A stretch of DNA of 55,177 nt from Candidatus Hydrogenedentota bacterium (GCA_012730045.1 JAAYBR010000042.1:1-55177), one strand, 5' to 3'; positions 25,401 through 33,963 are shown, counted from the stretch's first letter. Numbers and translations are program-made. The notes: generated from the sequence alone by a model not told the origin.

Positions 25401-28400
25401 ATCGAGTTTGCCAACCTGACAGCCCTTTCGCTCTTCGGGGGACCGGAGGAGGAGGTCTGCGGAAAACTCTGCCATGAGTTCGTCTGCCCGGCGCAGCGCG
25501 GCCAGTGTCCCATCACCGACCTGGGCATGGAGATTGAGTCCGCCGAGCGGGTACTGCTCACCAAGGACGGAAGCCGCGTGCCCATCCTGAAGACGGTCAG
25601 CTCCATTCCCTTCGGGGGCAAGGAATGCCTGCTTGAGTCCTTTGTGGACATCAGCCGGCTGAAGGCCGCCGAGGCGGCGGTGCGCGAGAACGAGGAGCGC
25701 TTCATGGAGGTGCTCTACGCCTCCGACGACCCCGTCCTGCTCATTGCCGACGGGGCCTTCGTGGACTGCAACGACTCCGCCGCGCGGCTCTTCGGCCGCG
25801 TTTCGCGGGGGGAGCTGCTCCAGACGTACCCTGCCGATCTTTCCCCGCCCGTCCAGCCGGACGGGCAGTCGTCCAAGGAGAAGTCCAACGCCATGATAAC
25901 GGCGGCGCTGAAGCAGGGATTCCACCGCTTCGAGTGGGTACACCTCAGGAAGGACGGGGGGGAGGTCTTCGTGGAGGTGTCCCTGCTGCGCATCGTTCAT
26001 CAGGGGAGGACGATGCTTCACGCGGTGTGCCGCGACATCACGGAGCAGAAGCGCGCCGAGGAGGAGCTGGAACGGAACCGCGAGCGCCTTGTGGTCGCCA
26101 CGAAGGGCATGGGGACGGGCATCTGGGAGCACTTCCTCGAAGACAACTCCCTGTACTGGGACGAGCAGATGCTGGTGGTCTACGACGTGGCGCCCGAGGA
26201 GCTCACCCGGCATATCTCCGACTGGGCGCGCCGCGTGGCCCCGGAGGCCCGCGAAACGGTCGAGCAGGAGCTTGAGCGGCAGATCGCCCAGGGCAACGGC
26301 ATCTACCTGGAATATCCCATAGTGGACCGCGGCGGCGGCATCCGCCACATTGCGGCCAAGGGGATCATCTTCACCGACGGGACCGGCCGCCCCATTCGCA
26401 CCATGGGCGTCTGCTACGACATCACGGCGCGCAAGAACGCGGAGCAGGCCCTGCGCAAGAGCGAGCAGCGCATGAACGAGCTCGCGGAGCAGGGGCGCAC
26501 CGTGGTCTGGGAGGTGGACGCGGAGGGGATGTTCACTTACGTCAGCCCGGTGTCCGTTCTGGTCTACGGCTATCAGCCCGGCGAGATCGCGGGCCGCATG
26601 CACTTCGAGGCCCTGCACCCCGAGGAGGGCCGCGCTGAGTTTGCCGAACTCATCCGCGACATTTTCAGGTGCAAGGAGCCCATGCAGGGCATCGAAAACC
26701 TCATCCTGAAGAAGGACGGGAGTGTGATTTGGGTGTCCACCAGCGGCATACCCGTGCTGGACGGGGACGGGAATCTTACGGGATACCAGGGCAGCGACAC
26801 AGACATCACGGAGCGGCGGCAGGCCCACGAGAGTCTGGAGCGGGTGAACCGCGACCTGGCCGCCGCCATCGCCCGGGCAAACGCCCTGGCCCGGGAGGCG
26901 CAGGCCGCCTCCCTCGCGAAAAGCCTGTTCCTGGCGAACATGAGCCACGAAATCCGCACGCCCATGAACGGCGTCATCGGCATGACGGGCGTGCTGCTGG
27001 ACACGGAGCTGAACGCCGAACAGCGCCGGTACGCGGAGGTCATCCACCGCAGCGGCGAGGCCCTGCTGGCGCTGATCAACGACATTCTGGACTTTTCCAA
27101 GATCGAGGCGGAGAAACTGGAGCTGGAGGCGATTGACTTCGACCTGCGCGCCGCCGTGGAGGACGTTGCGGAGCTGCTCGGCCTGCGCGCGCAGGAAAAG
27201 GGGCTGGAGTTCATCTGCCGCATCGCCCCGGGCACGCCGACCCTCCTCCGGGGGGATCCCGGCCGCATCCGCCAAATCCTGAACAACCTCGGCGGCAACG
27301 CCGTCAAGTTCACCGACACCGGGGAGGTGAGTCTGACCTTCTCCGGCGTGGAGCTTCCCGACGGAACGGTCCGCCTGCGGGCGGAGGTGCGCGACACGGG
27401 CATCGGCATTCCGGAGGAGAAGGCCGGAAGCATCTTCAACGTTTTCGAGCAGGCCGACGCCTCGACCACGCGCCGTTTCGGCGGCACCGGTCTCGGCCTG
27501 GCCATCAGCCGCCGCCTGGTGGAGCTGATGGGCGGGGAAATCGGGGTGGAGTCCGCCCCGGGGACCGGGTCCCTCTTCTGGTTTACTGTCATGCTGGGGC
27601 GGCAGGCGGGGGACGCCGCGTCCGCGCTGACTTCCGCGGAGGTCCGGGGCACCCATGTGCTGGTGCTGGATGACAACCGGACCAACCGGATCGTCCTGTC
27701 CGAACAACTGGAGGCGTGGGGGGTGCGCCACGAGGAGGTGGCCGACGCCCAAACCGCCCTCGACCGGCTGCGCGGGGCCGCTTCCTCCGGAGACCCCTTC
27801 AGCCTGGTGATCACGGACATGCAGATGCCCGCCATGAACGGGGAGCAGTTTGGTGAGGCCGTCAAGGCGGTCCCCGAACTCCGGGAAACCCGGCTCATCA
27901 TGATGACCTCCATCGGGCAGCGCGGCGACGCGCGGCGGCTCCGGAAATCGGGCTTCTCCGCCTACCTCACCAAGCCCGTCAAGCAGTCGGACCTCTACGA
28001 CTGCCTGGCCTCCGTGCTCGGAACGCCGGGCGGCGGGGAGAATGCCCCCCTGATCACCCGGCACCGCCTCAGCGAGGCCCGCCGCGGGCGGGCGCGCATC
28101 CTCGCGGCGGAGGACAACCCCGTCAACCAGCTCGTCATCCAGCGCGTGCTGGAGAAGCTGGGGTTCCACGCCGACGTTGTCTCGAACGGAAGGGAGGCCG
28201 TGGACGCCCTTGCCGGCGAACCCTACGACCTCGTTCTCATGGATTTGCAGATGCCGGAACTCGACGGGCTGGAGGCGACCCGCATTATCCGCTCGGGGGA
28301 GTCCGGCGTGCCCAACCCGGGCCTGCCCATCATCGCCATGACCGCCCACGCCCTGAAGGGCGACCGGGACCGCTGCCTGGGGGCAGGCATGGACGACTAT

Positions 28401-28895
28401 GTGACCAAGCCCATAGACCCGGCGCTGCTCCTGGAGGTGCTGGAGAAGTGGCTGTCGCCCGAGCCCGCCGTCGGACTGTCCCCCCCGCCCGCGCCGGCCG
28501 CCCCGGCCGCCCCGGCGGCGGAGACCGTTCCGGCCCAGGCCCCCGGCGAATCCCCCGATCTGCCGGCCTTCGTCCGTGAACGGCTGCTCGACATGCTGTC
28601 GGGCGACGGGGACGCGGTGCGCGAGGTGCTGGGCCAGTATCTCGAAAGCGCCCCGGAGCAGCTCGCCCGCATTGCGGACTGCATGGCCCGCGGGGACGCC
28701 GCGCAGGCCGGGCGCGAGGCCCACACCCTCAAGGGGGCCTCGGCCAATGTGGGCGCGGAGGCCCTCGCCGAGGCGGCCCGCGCCCTGGAGGCCGCGGGGC
28801 GCGATGGGGATTTGGACGCCGTGGCCCGGCTGCTCCCCGCCGCCGAGCAGGAGTTTTCGCGCTTGAAGGCGCTTTTGCAGGAGGACGGTGCATGA
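22446..28895 (+). CDS. Multi-PAS hybrid sensor histidine kinase with two receivers and HPt
   Basis: 2149 residues. Helices at about 28-48 and 207-228 bracket one extracytoplasmic sensor; helices at 246-266 and 540-562 bracket a second, double-Cache-like one. Seven PAS-type domains follow (starting near 580, 715, 842, 958, 1082, 1212, 1338). Then come HisKA (His1501 in MSHEIRTPMN), the HATPase (N-box near 1615, DTGIGIP near 1650, GGTGLGL near 1680), receiver 1 (Asp1791), receiver 2 (Asp1933) and a C-terminal HPt (His2093 in AHTLKG). All phosphorelay residues are present. The ATG at 22446 has CAGGAG upstream and fits the promoter. Two PAS domains carry conserved cysteines. The stop overlaps the diguanylate cyclase start (ATGA). 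Confidence 0.93.
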   Translation: MSELYSSQSSLTPDIAEEVGGLSLSSVMPMLLLLAGTCAVGFWGAHIRVQERDAEMRAALLEQATTLAGNINPHLAAQLTFTEDDADSPAYRRVRQVMTAFGRNIPNRGIYSMAQREGKLYFGPENYPPEDPMASPPGTEYLEPAPADFAVYITGTPFVVGPTTDEYGTFVTAEAPVMDPISNQVLMVVAIDILAEDWDKSVNSARLAPFLLTVGLLLSFVAGFVLLQRNGRRGGGGRSGVDLRRWVSVPLGVLFFCGLAVLTAHQASEYRKTRLTEGRWVAQTTLLDWNHTVATEAQVLDVWAHRVRENAEVMDAWRAGDRERLLAVAGPIFTHMRQTQSMAILHFVGPDKTNFLRAHLPGVHGDPLSWASLEAAAETGIPQWGLDLGRWGNFSVRYCMPVLDQDALLGYLVVGKDIGAILPRFSRNLRGNIAAVVPKRLVSREAYETGRQMFQYPGNWEDLSQYILVSQTAASLPGGVRDWLEKPHSSFEASSVTMFWEEGRRFLLLPIHLADGQGENMASLVFFQDVTDRYWATINSLVLQGGLALVLFFAAVALIHSITRRAERLIAAAFARMRAREKDLELTLYSIGDAVITTDREGAVARMNPVAENLTGWTAEEAAGFPLERAFRIVNAETRQPEPSPARRVMETRAVVGLENHTILIARGGLERQIADSAAPITDAGGRLRGVIIVFRDVTEQYRVRRELEESRARLAALMDAAGDAILMMNPSGKITFWNPAAVRMFGYTREEALGGDLHKLIAPDRYHAAHKAAFPHFLQTGRGNAVGKTLELEARRKDGSEFPVSLALSAVRMQDGWHGVGIVRDITESRRMAVELRESLRRLQRILDAEDVGVVIADWETHQVRFANKKALDLAGVSEGDMTALRCWDLFSAAEEGKCPIKDLGLPGETKDCDLLTADGGRIPIHKTVAPIMFHGTKCLIETFTDITELRRAQETLAASEAQLRLILDSANVGVIIVDRKTHLIEFANLTALSLFGGPEEEVCGKLCHEFVCPAQRGQCPITDLGMEIESAERVLLTKDGSRVPILKTVSSIPFGGKECLLESFVDISRLKAAEAAVRENEERFMEVLYASDDPVLLIADGAFVDCNDSAARLFGRVSRGELLQTYPADLSPPVQPDGQSSKEKSNAMITAALKQGFHRFEWVHLRKDGGEVFVEVSLLRIVHQGRTMLHAVCRDITEQKRAEEELERNRERLVVATKGMGTGIWEHFLEDNSLYWDEQMLVVYDVAPEELTRHISDWARRVAPEARETVEQELERQIAQGNGIYLEYPIVDRGGGIRHIAAKGIIFTDGTGRPIRTMGVCYDITARKNAEQALRKSEQRMNELAEQGRTVVWEVDAEGMFTYVSPVSVLVYGYQPGEIAGRMHFEALHPEEGRAEFAELIRDIFRCKEPMQGIENLILKKDGSVIWVSTSGIPVLDGDGNLTGYQGSDTDITERRQAHESLERVNRDLAAAIARANALAREAQAASLAKSLFLANMSHEIRTPMNGVIGMTGVLLDTELNAEQRRYAEVIHRSGEALLALINDILDFSKIEAEKLELEAIDFDLRAAVEDVAELLGLRAQEKGLEFICRIAPGTPTLLRGDPGRIRQILNNLGGNAVKFTDTGEVSLTFSGVELPDGTVRLRAEVRDTGIGIPEEKAGSIFNVFEQADASTTRRFGGTGLGLAISRRLVELMGGEIGVESAPGTGSLFWFTVMLGRQAGDAASALTSAEVRGTHVLVLDDNRTNRIVLSEQLEAWGVRHEEVADAQTALDRLRGAASSGDPFSLVITDMQMPAMNGEQFGEAVKAVPELRETRLIMMTSIGQRGDARRLRKSGFSAYLTKPVKQSDLYDCLASVLGTPGGGENAPLITRHRLSEARRGRARILAAEDNPVNQLVIQRVLEKLGFHADVVSNGREAVDALAGEPYDLVLMDLQMPELDGLEATRIIRSGESGVPNPGLPIIAMTAHALKGDRDRCLGAGMDDYVTKPIDPALLLEVLEKWLSPEPAVGLSPPPAPAAPAAPAAETVPAQAPGESPDLPAFVRERLLDMLSGDGDAVREVLGQYLESAPEQLARIADCMARGDAAQAGREAHTLKGASANVGAEALAEAARALEAAGRDGDLDAVARLLPAAEQEFSRLKALLQEDGA

Positions 28896-29800
28896 GGGTG
28901 CTGGTTGCCGAGGATGATCCCACCTCGCGGGTGCTGCTCGCGTCCATGCTGAAGAAATGGGGGCATGAGCCCGTCTGCGTCGCCGACGGCCTGGAGGCTT
29001 GGGACGTGCTGCGTCAGGCCGACGCCCCCCGGCTCGTGCTGCTGGACTGGGTCATGCCCGGGCTGGACGGTCCGGAGGTCTGCCGGCGCCTGCGCGCCGT
29101 TGAGACCTCCGATCCGCCCTTCGTCATCATGCTCACCGGGCGCGCGGAAAAGGGGGACATCATCCTCGGCCTGGACGCCGGGGCGAACGACTATCTTTCC
29201 AAGCCCTACGACCCGGACGAGCTGCGGGCGCGCCTGCGTGTCGCCTGCCGCATGCTGGACCTTCAGCAGGGGCTCGTGGAGGCCCGCGACGCCCTGCACC
29301 ATCTCGCCGTGCATGACTCCCTGACGGGGGTGTTCAACCGCCGCGCCATCCTGGAGCGTCTCGAGCAGGAAGTCGCCCGCGCCGCCCGTGAGGGGGGAAG
29401 GCTCTTTGTCGGGATGTGCGACCTGGACCATTTCAAGGGGATAAACGACACTCTGGGGCATCAGGCCGGGGACGACGTGCTGGCGGTGTTCACACGGCGG
29501 ATTACCGCGAAGCTCCGGGTCTACGACAGTGTCGGCCGCTACGGGGGGGAGGAGTTTCTGGTCATCACCCCGGCCGGGGGAAAGCCCGACCCCAGATGCA
29601 TCTATGAGCGCCTGCGCGCCGAAGTGGAGCGCGCGCCCATTCCCACCCGCGCCGGGGACGTGAGTCTCACCGTCAGCATCGGCGTGGCGGACGGGTCGGG
29701 AAAAAGCACCGTGGACGGACTGGTCGAGGCCGCCGACCGCGCCCTGTACCGGGCGAAAGCGCAGGGAAGAAACCGCGTGATTCTCGCCCCGGAGGAATAG
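28892..29800 (+). CDS. PleD-like response regulator / diguanylate cyclase
   Basis: 302 residues: a receiver domain (1-120, phospho-acceptor Asp52 in LLDWVMPGLDG, lysine in LSKPYD) joined by a helix to a GGDEF domain (about 140-302). The active site is the functional variant GGEEF (218-222). The allosteric I-site RxxD is intact (RVYD, five residues ahead of the active site), so product inhibition by c-di-GMP is expected. The ATG overlaps the kinase stop by four bases, so this is the probable output of that phosphorelay. It makes c-di-GMP from two GTP, typically promoting attachment or biofilm. Confidence 0.93.
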   Translation: MRVLVAEDDPTSRVLLASMLKKWGHEPVCVADGLEAWDVLRQADAPRLVLLDWVMPGLDGPEVCRRLRAVETSDPPFVIMLTGRAEKGDIILGLDAGANDYLSKPYDPDELRARLRVACRMLDLQQGLVEARDALHHLAVHDSLTGVFNRRAILERLEQEVARAAREGGRLFVGMCDLDHFKGINDTLGHQAGDDVLAVFTRRITAKLRVYDSVGRYGGEEFLVITPAGGKPDPRCIYERLRAEVERAPIPTRAGDVSLTVSIGVADGSGKSTVDGLVEAADRALYRAKAQGRNRVILAPEE

Positions 29801-29954
29801 CGCGCCCCCGGCGTCTCAGCCTTGAAACGCTCCAGAGCAGGCAAAGAAGAACTGCGGCCGACTTCGCGTCCCATTAGAAGGCTCGGGGGCACGGTTTCGG
29901 TGCTTATCGGTGAGGCGTTCCGGGCAGGCGTCCCCGCAGGGGACAAATGTGAGT

Positions 29955-30132
29955 AGCCGGAGGTGACCGAAGGGAACCTCCGGTAGGCGGGCACTGACAG
30001 AACTCAACCCCGAAGGGGGTTGAATGTGAACGAGTTCGCGGACAGGTATGCCGGGAGCGCACATTCAACCCCCTTCGGGGTTGGTTTTCTCTGGGGCCTC
30101 TGTCCGGAGGTTCCCTTCGGTCACCTCCGGCT
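29955..30132. repeat. Nested inverted-repeat element
   Basis: Outer arms 29955-29983 and 30104-30132 (29 bp) are perfect reverse complements (core GGAGGTGACCGAAGGGAACC). Inner arms 30006-30028 and 30060-30082 (23 bp) are also perfect (core AACCCCGAAGGGGGTTGAAT). Each arm contains its own small hairpin. The element lies between the convergent ends of the cyclase and mannose-1-phosphate guanylyltransferase genes and could terminate transcription from both sides. The rest of the 29801-30202 gap shows nothing else. Confidence 0.8.
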
Positions 30133-30202
30133 ATTCACGTTCATCCCCTCCGGGGAAGTACCACCCGCACACAGGAGCGGATTCGCTTCATTGGGAAATG
30201 TT

Positions 30203-31291
30203 CTAAAGCTGTTTTGCGCCGCGCTTCCGGAGCTGCTCGATGACCGTGCGGAGTTCCTCGGCGCGGTCCTTGGGCATGACGAGGACGGCGTCGGGCGTGA
30301 CGACCACCACGAGGTCTTTCGCGCCGAGAACGGCCACGGCCCGGTCGTCCCCCCCGGCCTCGTGGTAGACAACGCAGTCCTTGCAGTCCGCCAGCAGCGG
30401 GTCGCCCTGGGTGACGTTGCCGTGCTTGTCCGCGCCGCGCAGGCGGGCCAGTGCGGGCCAGGACCCGACGTCGTCCCAGTCGAAGGCGGCGAGGATCATG
30501 GACACCCTGCGGGTCTTCTCCATGAGCGCGTAGTCAATGGAGATGGAGGGGAGCCGGGAGAAGAGCTCGGCGGCGGTGTTGCGGTCGTTCTGGCGGAGGG
30601 CGGCGGCCATCTCGCGGACGGCGCGGGCGTGCTCCGGCGCGGCGGCCTCCAGCTCGCGCAGGAACACGTCGAGCCGCCAGAAAAACATGCCGCTGTTCCA
30701 GAAATACCCCCCGGCGGTGATGTAGCGCTCCGCCGTGGGGAGGTCGGGTTTCTCGTGGAAGGCCAGCACCCGGGCCGTGCTCAGCTGCCCCGGCTTGGTG
30801 TCCGTCTGGATGTAGCCGTAGCCGGTGGACGGGTGGGTCGGCGGGATGCCGATGGTCACGAGGGTGTCGGTGCCCTCGGCGGCCTTGACGGCCGCGGCGA
30901 GGGTGCGCCGGAAACCGTCGGCGTCGCGCACGGCGTGGTCCGCCGTGAGCACCGCCATCACCAGCTGGTCCGGCGGCGCGGCGTGGCGCGCGAGGAGCGA
31001 GGCCGCCGCATAGCAGAGACACCCGGCGGTGTTCCGGCGGCAGGGCTCCACAAGGATGTTGTCCGGCGGAAGCTCGGGGGTTTCGCGGCGGATGGCGTCG
31101 GCCAGCTCGCCGCTCGTCTGCACATAGACCTGCCGCGGCGGGATGAGCGGCGTGACGTGGTCCAGCGCCTCCTGGAGCATGGACCGGTCCGGGTTGACCA
31201 GCCGCAGGAGCTGCTTGGGCCGGTTCGCGCGCGACACGGGCCAGAAGCGCTCGCCCGAGCCGCCCGCCATGATGACCGCGACATGCAGCAT
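30203..31291 (-). CDS. manC: Mannose-1-phosphate guanylyltransferase
   Basis: 362 residues, the single-domain form without the fused isomerase. The nucleotidyltransferase signature GGSGERFWPVSRANRPKQ is at 10-27. FHEKPD corresponds to the conserved FVEKPD motif, and SIDYALMEK and WDDVGSW match the family's C-terminal core. It makes GDP-mannose from mannose-1-phosphate and GTP, feeding polysaccharide, lipopolysaccharide or glycoprotein mannose and fucose. GGGAG lies ten bases before the ATG. It sits five bases after the esterase gene and is probably its operon partner. Confidence 0.92.
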   Translation of the reverse strand: MLHVAVIMAGGSGERFWPVSRANRPKQLLRLVNPDRSMLQEALDHVTPLIPPRQVYVQTSGELADAIRRETPELPPDNILVEPCRRNTAGCLCYAAASLLARHAAPPDQLVMAVLTADHAVRDADGFRRTLAAAVKAAEGTDTLVTIGIPPTHPSTGYGYIQTDTKPGQLSTARVLAFHEKPDLPTAERYITAGGYFWNSGMFFWRLDVFLRELEAAAPEHARAVREMAAALRQNDRNTAAELFSRLPSISIDYALMEKTRRVSMILAAFDWDDVGSWPALARLRGADKHGNVTQGDPLLADCKDCVVYHEAGGDDRAVAVLGAKDLVVVVTPDAVLVMPKDRAEELRTVIEQLRKRGAKQL

Positions 31292-31296
31292 GCGTG

Positions 31297-33498
31297 TCAG
31301 TCTCCCTTCTTGCCGGTTTTCGCGCCCGAGAACGGCGCCATGGCCTCCAGCAGGACCTGCTGGGTGTCCTCGTCGAACTGATTATAGGTGTCCGGCTCCG
31401 CCACGACAAACCGGTCCCCGGCGTTTGCCGCGGCATAGGCGCCCGCAACGGTCTTGCGGAAGGCGGCGAAGGGCGCTGCCGGGGCGAAGCGGTCGAAGAC
31501 GGGATGCAGCACCACCAGCGGTTTCGGCGCGAAGGCCGCGCAGATTTGGTCGAGGTCGTAGGGCACCGTTTGCTCCGCGCCGGCGTACAGCCCGAGACGC
31601 GGCAGCAGCAGGCTCTCCTGCGCCCACCGGCGGACCCCGCCCGTCTCCATCTCATCCGTGTCGAGGCGGAAGGGGAGGGGGGGCGCGGCCAGGGCCAGCC
31701 CGGCGATGCGGTTGTCGAGGGCGGCCACATGCAGGGCCAGCAGCGCGCCCTGCGCGTAGCCGACGGCCCACACGTTGCCCGTGTCAATGTAGGGAATTTC
31801 CGCCATCGCGTCGAGCGCCGCCCGCGCGTCGCGCGCCATCTTGCCCAGGAGCGACCAGCCCGGGTGGCGGTCGTAGAAGCCCTCAATCTCCAGCACCCGC
31901 GCGCCCGTGCCGACGGCATCGAAGCAGCACACCGCGTAGCCCGCGCGGGCGAGGTTTTTGTGGGGCGGCTCGCCCCGGCGGTACGACGGGTTGTAGCCGC
32001 CGGGGATGGCGTGCGGCCCGAGCCACAGAATCGCCGGAATCTTCTTCCCCGCCTTCACCGTGCCCTTCGGCGCGTAGATGTCGAGATTGATGTACTCGCC
32101 GAAGACGACGGTTTCCTTCTCCACCCCGGGGATCAGGTCGCCCCGGTTGAACAGCGCCTGCACGTGCGGCGCCTGCACGCCGTAGGTCATGTTCGCCGTG
32201 GACGCCTGCGGCGGCGCTTCGCCCATCATTCCCTCCACGGCGGCGCGCAGGGCGGGCATGCCCGCCCCGTCGTCGGCCGTCGGAATCTCCGGCAGGCCGC
32301 CCGCGTTCGCGCGCCAGCCGTCCCAGTCCCACGGGAAGGGGAGCCGTTCGGGCACCGGCGCGCCCCTTCCGCGCAGGTGGTAGTCGCACCAGTCGAGGTA
32401 CTTCTCGATGACGGCGGGCGCCGTCTCGTGGCCGGCCTCGCGCCACAGGATGGACACGTTCCCCGGCGCGCCCAGCAGTTCGTAGACCGGCTTTACGGCG
32501 CGGTACGTGTGCTGCATGGCCCAGCCGTGCTCCACGTCGTCGCTGAACGCGATGCTCAGGAGGCAGGGCCGTGGCGCGGACATCGCCACGAGGTGGTGCA
32601 GGTCCGCCGGGGCCTTGTGCTCGCGCCCGGCGAAGAAGCGCCAGCGCGGGTGGAACCAGTCTATGAAGGCGCGCGTGATGTTCTCGATGCCCTCGGCGAA
32701 CTGGTGCTCGCCGCACAGGCGCGACGGCATGCACCCGCCGACGCCCGAGCTGCTCGAGATGACCGCCGCGAACCGCTCGTCCAGCGCGGAGCCCATGAGC
32801 GACGACTTGCCGTTGCGCGAGTGCCCCGTGAGCACCGCCTTCTTCGCGTCCGCCTCCGGCACCGTTTCCAGGTAGTCCAGGCAGCGTCCGGCCGCCCAGC
32901 CGCGCCGGCACAGCTTCGAGAAGTCATATTCCGGCCACGCCTCCAGGAAACTCGCCGTGTCGTCCCGCGAGTCCGCCCCCGCGTACACGCAGGCGAGGTA
33001 TCCCCGGCGCACGGCGATGAGCGCCCAGCCGTTGTGGTTGTCCTGCGTCATGAACACCGGGAACGGCCCCGGCCCCGGCGGAAGGTACAGCTTCGCCCAC
33101 AGGTGGGCCTTGTGCTCCGGGCCGAAGCGCAGGTTCACCTCGCGCACCCGCACCCCCGACGGCTCCGTGGACTCCGAGAGCACCTCCGCCTCCAGGTTGT
33201 CCGGCGCCGGCGGCACGCTCCCCAGAATCCAGTGCTGGAGCAGGCCCATCATCCGCGCCCGCTCCGCGCGCCACGCCTCCGGCGTCGTGATGTCCCGGCG
33301 CGCGCCGTCCACCAGCGGGTGCAGCGGCAGCGGCAGCGGCGCCTCCGACGGCATTGCGTCAAAATCCGGCACCGGCTCCCCCGACGCCTTCAGATACTCC
33401 GCAAACGGCTCGTGCTTCAGCAGCAGCGGCGGCAGCGCCGCCTCCGGGGCCGCGAACAACGCGCACCCCGCCGTGAACACCATCGCGGAAAACAGCAT
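31297..33498 (-). CDS. Two-domain exported alpha/beta-hydrolase, CE15-like, second domain lacking the serine
   Basis: 733 residues with a signal peptide (a weak lipobox TAGC is possible). Domain 1 (about 60-390) resembles glucuronoyl esterases (CE15). The nucleophile elbow is GHSRNGKSSL (Ser227), with the arginine that follows the serine in this family, and the likely catalytic histidine is in EAGHETAP. Domain 2 (about 430-733) is a second alpha/beta-hydrolase of the acetyl-xylan-esterase/dipeptidyl-peptidase kind, but its elbow reads GYAQG, with alanine (582) where serine is expected. CE15 enzymes cleave lignin-glucuronoxylan esters; here a plant or algal polymer is inferred. GGAGG is seven bases before the ATG. 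Confidence 0.75.
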   Translation of the reverse strand: MLFSAMVFTAGCALFAAPEAALPPLLLKHEPFAEYLKASGEPVPDFDAMPSEAPLPLPLHPLVDGARRDITTPEAWRAERARMMGLLQHWILGSVPPAPDNLEAEVLSESTEPSGVRVREVNLRFGPEHKAHLWAKLYLPPGPGPFPVFMTQDNHNGWALIAVRRGYLACVYAGADSRDDTASFLEAWPEYDFSKLCRRGWAAGRCLDYLETVPEADAKKAVLTGHSRNGKSSLMGSALDERFAAVISSSSGVGGCMPSRLCGEHQFAEGIENITRAFIDWFHPRWRFFAGREHKAPADLHHLVAMSAPRPCLLSIAFSDDVEHGWAMQHTYRAVKPVYELLGAPGNVSILWREAGHETAPAVIEKYLDWCDYHLRGRGAPVPERLPFPWDWDGWRANAGGLPEIPTADDGAGMPALRAAVEGMMGEAPPQASTANMTYGVQAPHVQALFNRGDLIPGVEKETVVFGEYINLDIYAPKGTVKAGKKIPAILWLGPHAIPGGYNPSYRRGEPPHKNLARAGYAVCCFDAVGTGARVLEIEGFYDRHPGWSLLGKMARDARAALDAMAEIPYIDTGNVWAVGYAQGALLALHVAALDNRIAGLALAAPPLPFRLDTDEMETGGVRRWAQESLLLPRLGLYAGAEQTVPYDLDQICAAFAPKPLVVLHPVFDRFAPAAPFAAFRKTVAGAYAAANAGDRFVVAEPDTYNQFDEDTQQVLLEAMAPFSGAKTGKKGD

Positions 33499-33619
33499 GT
33501 CAAATCCTCCAGGCAGGCACTCGGTTTACAGGGACAGCATACGTCACCCGCCCCGCAGGGGTCCAGCGGGCGCCGGGCCTCTGATCGAAGGGCAAGACGC
33601 CATGAGATCCGTAGTTGGG

Positions 33620-33672
33620 GCGAGAACGAGATGGCTTCAGGCGCTGTGCGCCTTCGCCATGACGCGAAAAGG
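33620..33672 (-). repeat. Diverged copy of the TCATTGCGAGGA-type intergenic repeat
   Basis: On the minus strand the segment reads GCGTCATGGCGAAGGCGC, a spacer, then GAAGCCATCTCG, the same layout as the copies near 22100 and 22180. It lies in the 33499-34156 gap, which has no gene and also holds the 33777-33963 inverted repeat. Confidence 0.45.
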
Positions 33673-33776
33673 CGCGTCACGGCGAGCCCCTGACCGCCCG
33701 GGGGCGGGAATTGTGCCCATGAAGCTATACGGATACGGGTGTCCTCTTCCTCTTCACCCCGGAGGGGTGAGGGCGA

Positions 33777-33963
33777 TTAGCCGGTGGTTGAGCGAAGCGA
33801 CACCACCGGGAGCGGGATCCTCCCCCTTTTTTCGGCACCCCGGAAGGGGTGCGGGACTCCGGGGTCAGCGGGAACCGATGCGTCCTGAACCCCTGCCGGG
33901 GTTCTCAAAGAAGGGAGGATGTCCTGCTGTCCGGTGGTGTCGCTGCGCTCAACCACCGGCTAA
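33777..33963. repeat. Inverted-repeat element with 33-bp near-perfect arms
   Basis: Arms 33777-33809 and 33931-33963 are reverse complements with a single mismatch over 33 bases (core GGTGGTTGAGCGAAGCGACA). Between them lie further hairpins built on CACCCCGGAAGGGGTG and AACCCCTGCCGGGGTT. More small hairpins flank the element (near 33755-33772 and 33970-33990). No coding capacity is visible. The plan matches the 29955 element: long outer arms, each containing hairpins, around a hairpin-rich core. Confidence 0.75.

Noticed and set aside
22323-28724. A 2133-codon open frame antisense to the hybrid kinase
   Set aside because: It is the antisense shadow of a clear multi-domain kinase in GC-rich DNA; its translation is low-complexity and matches no family.
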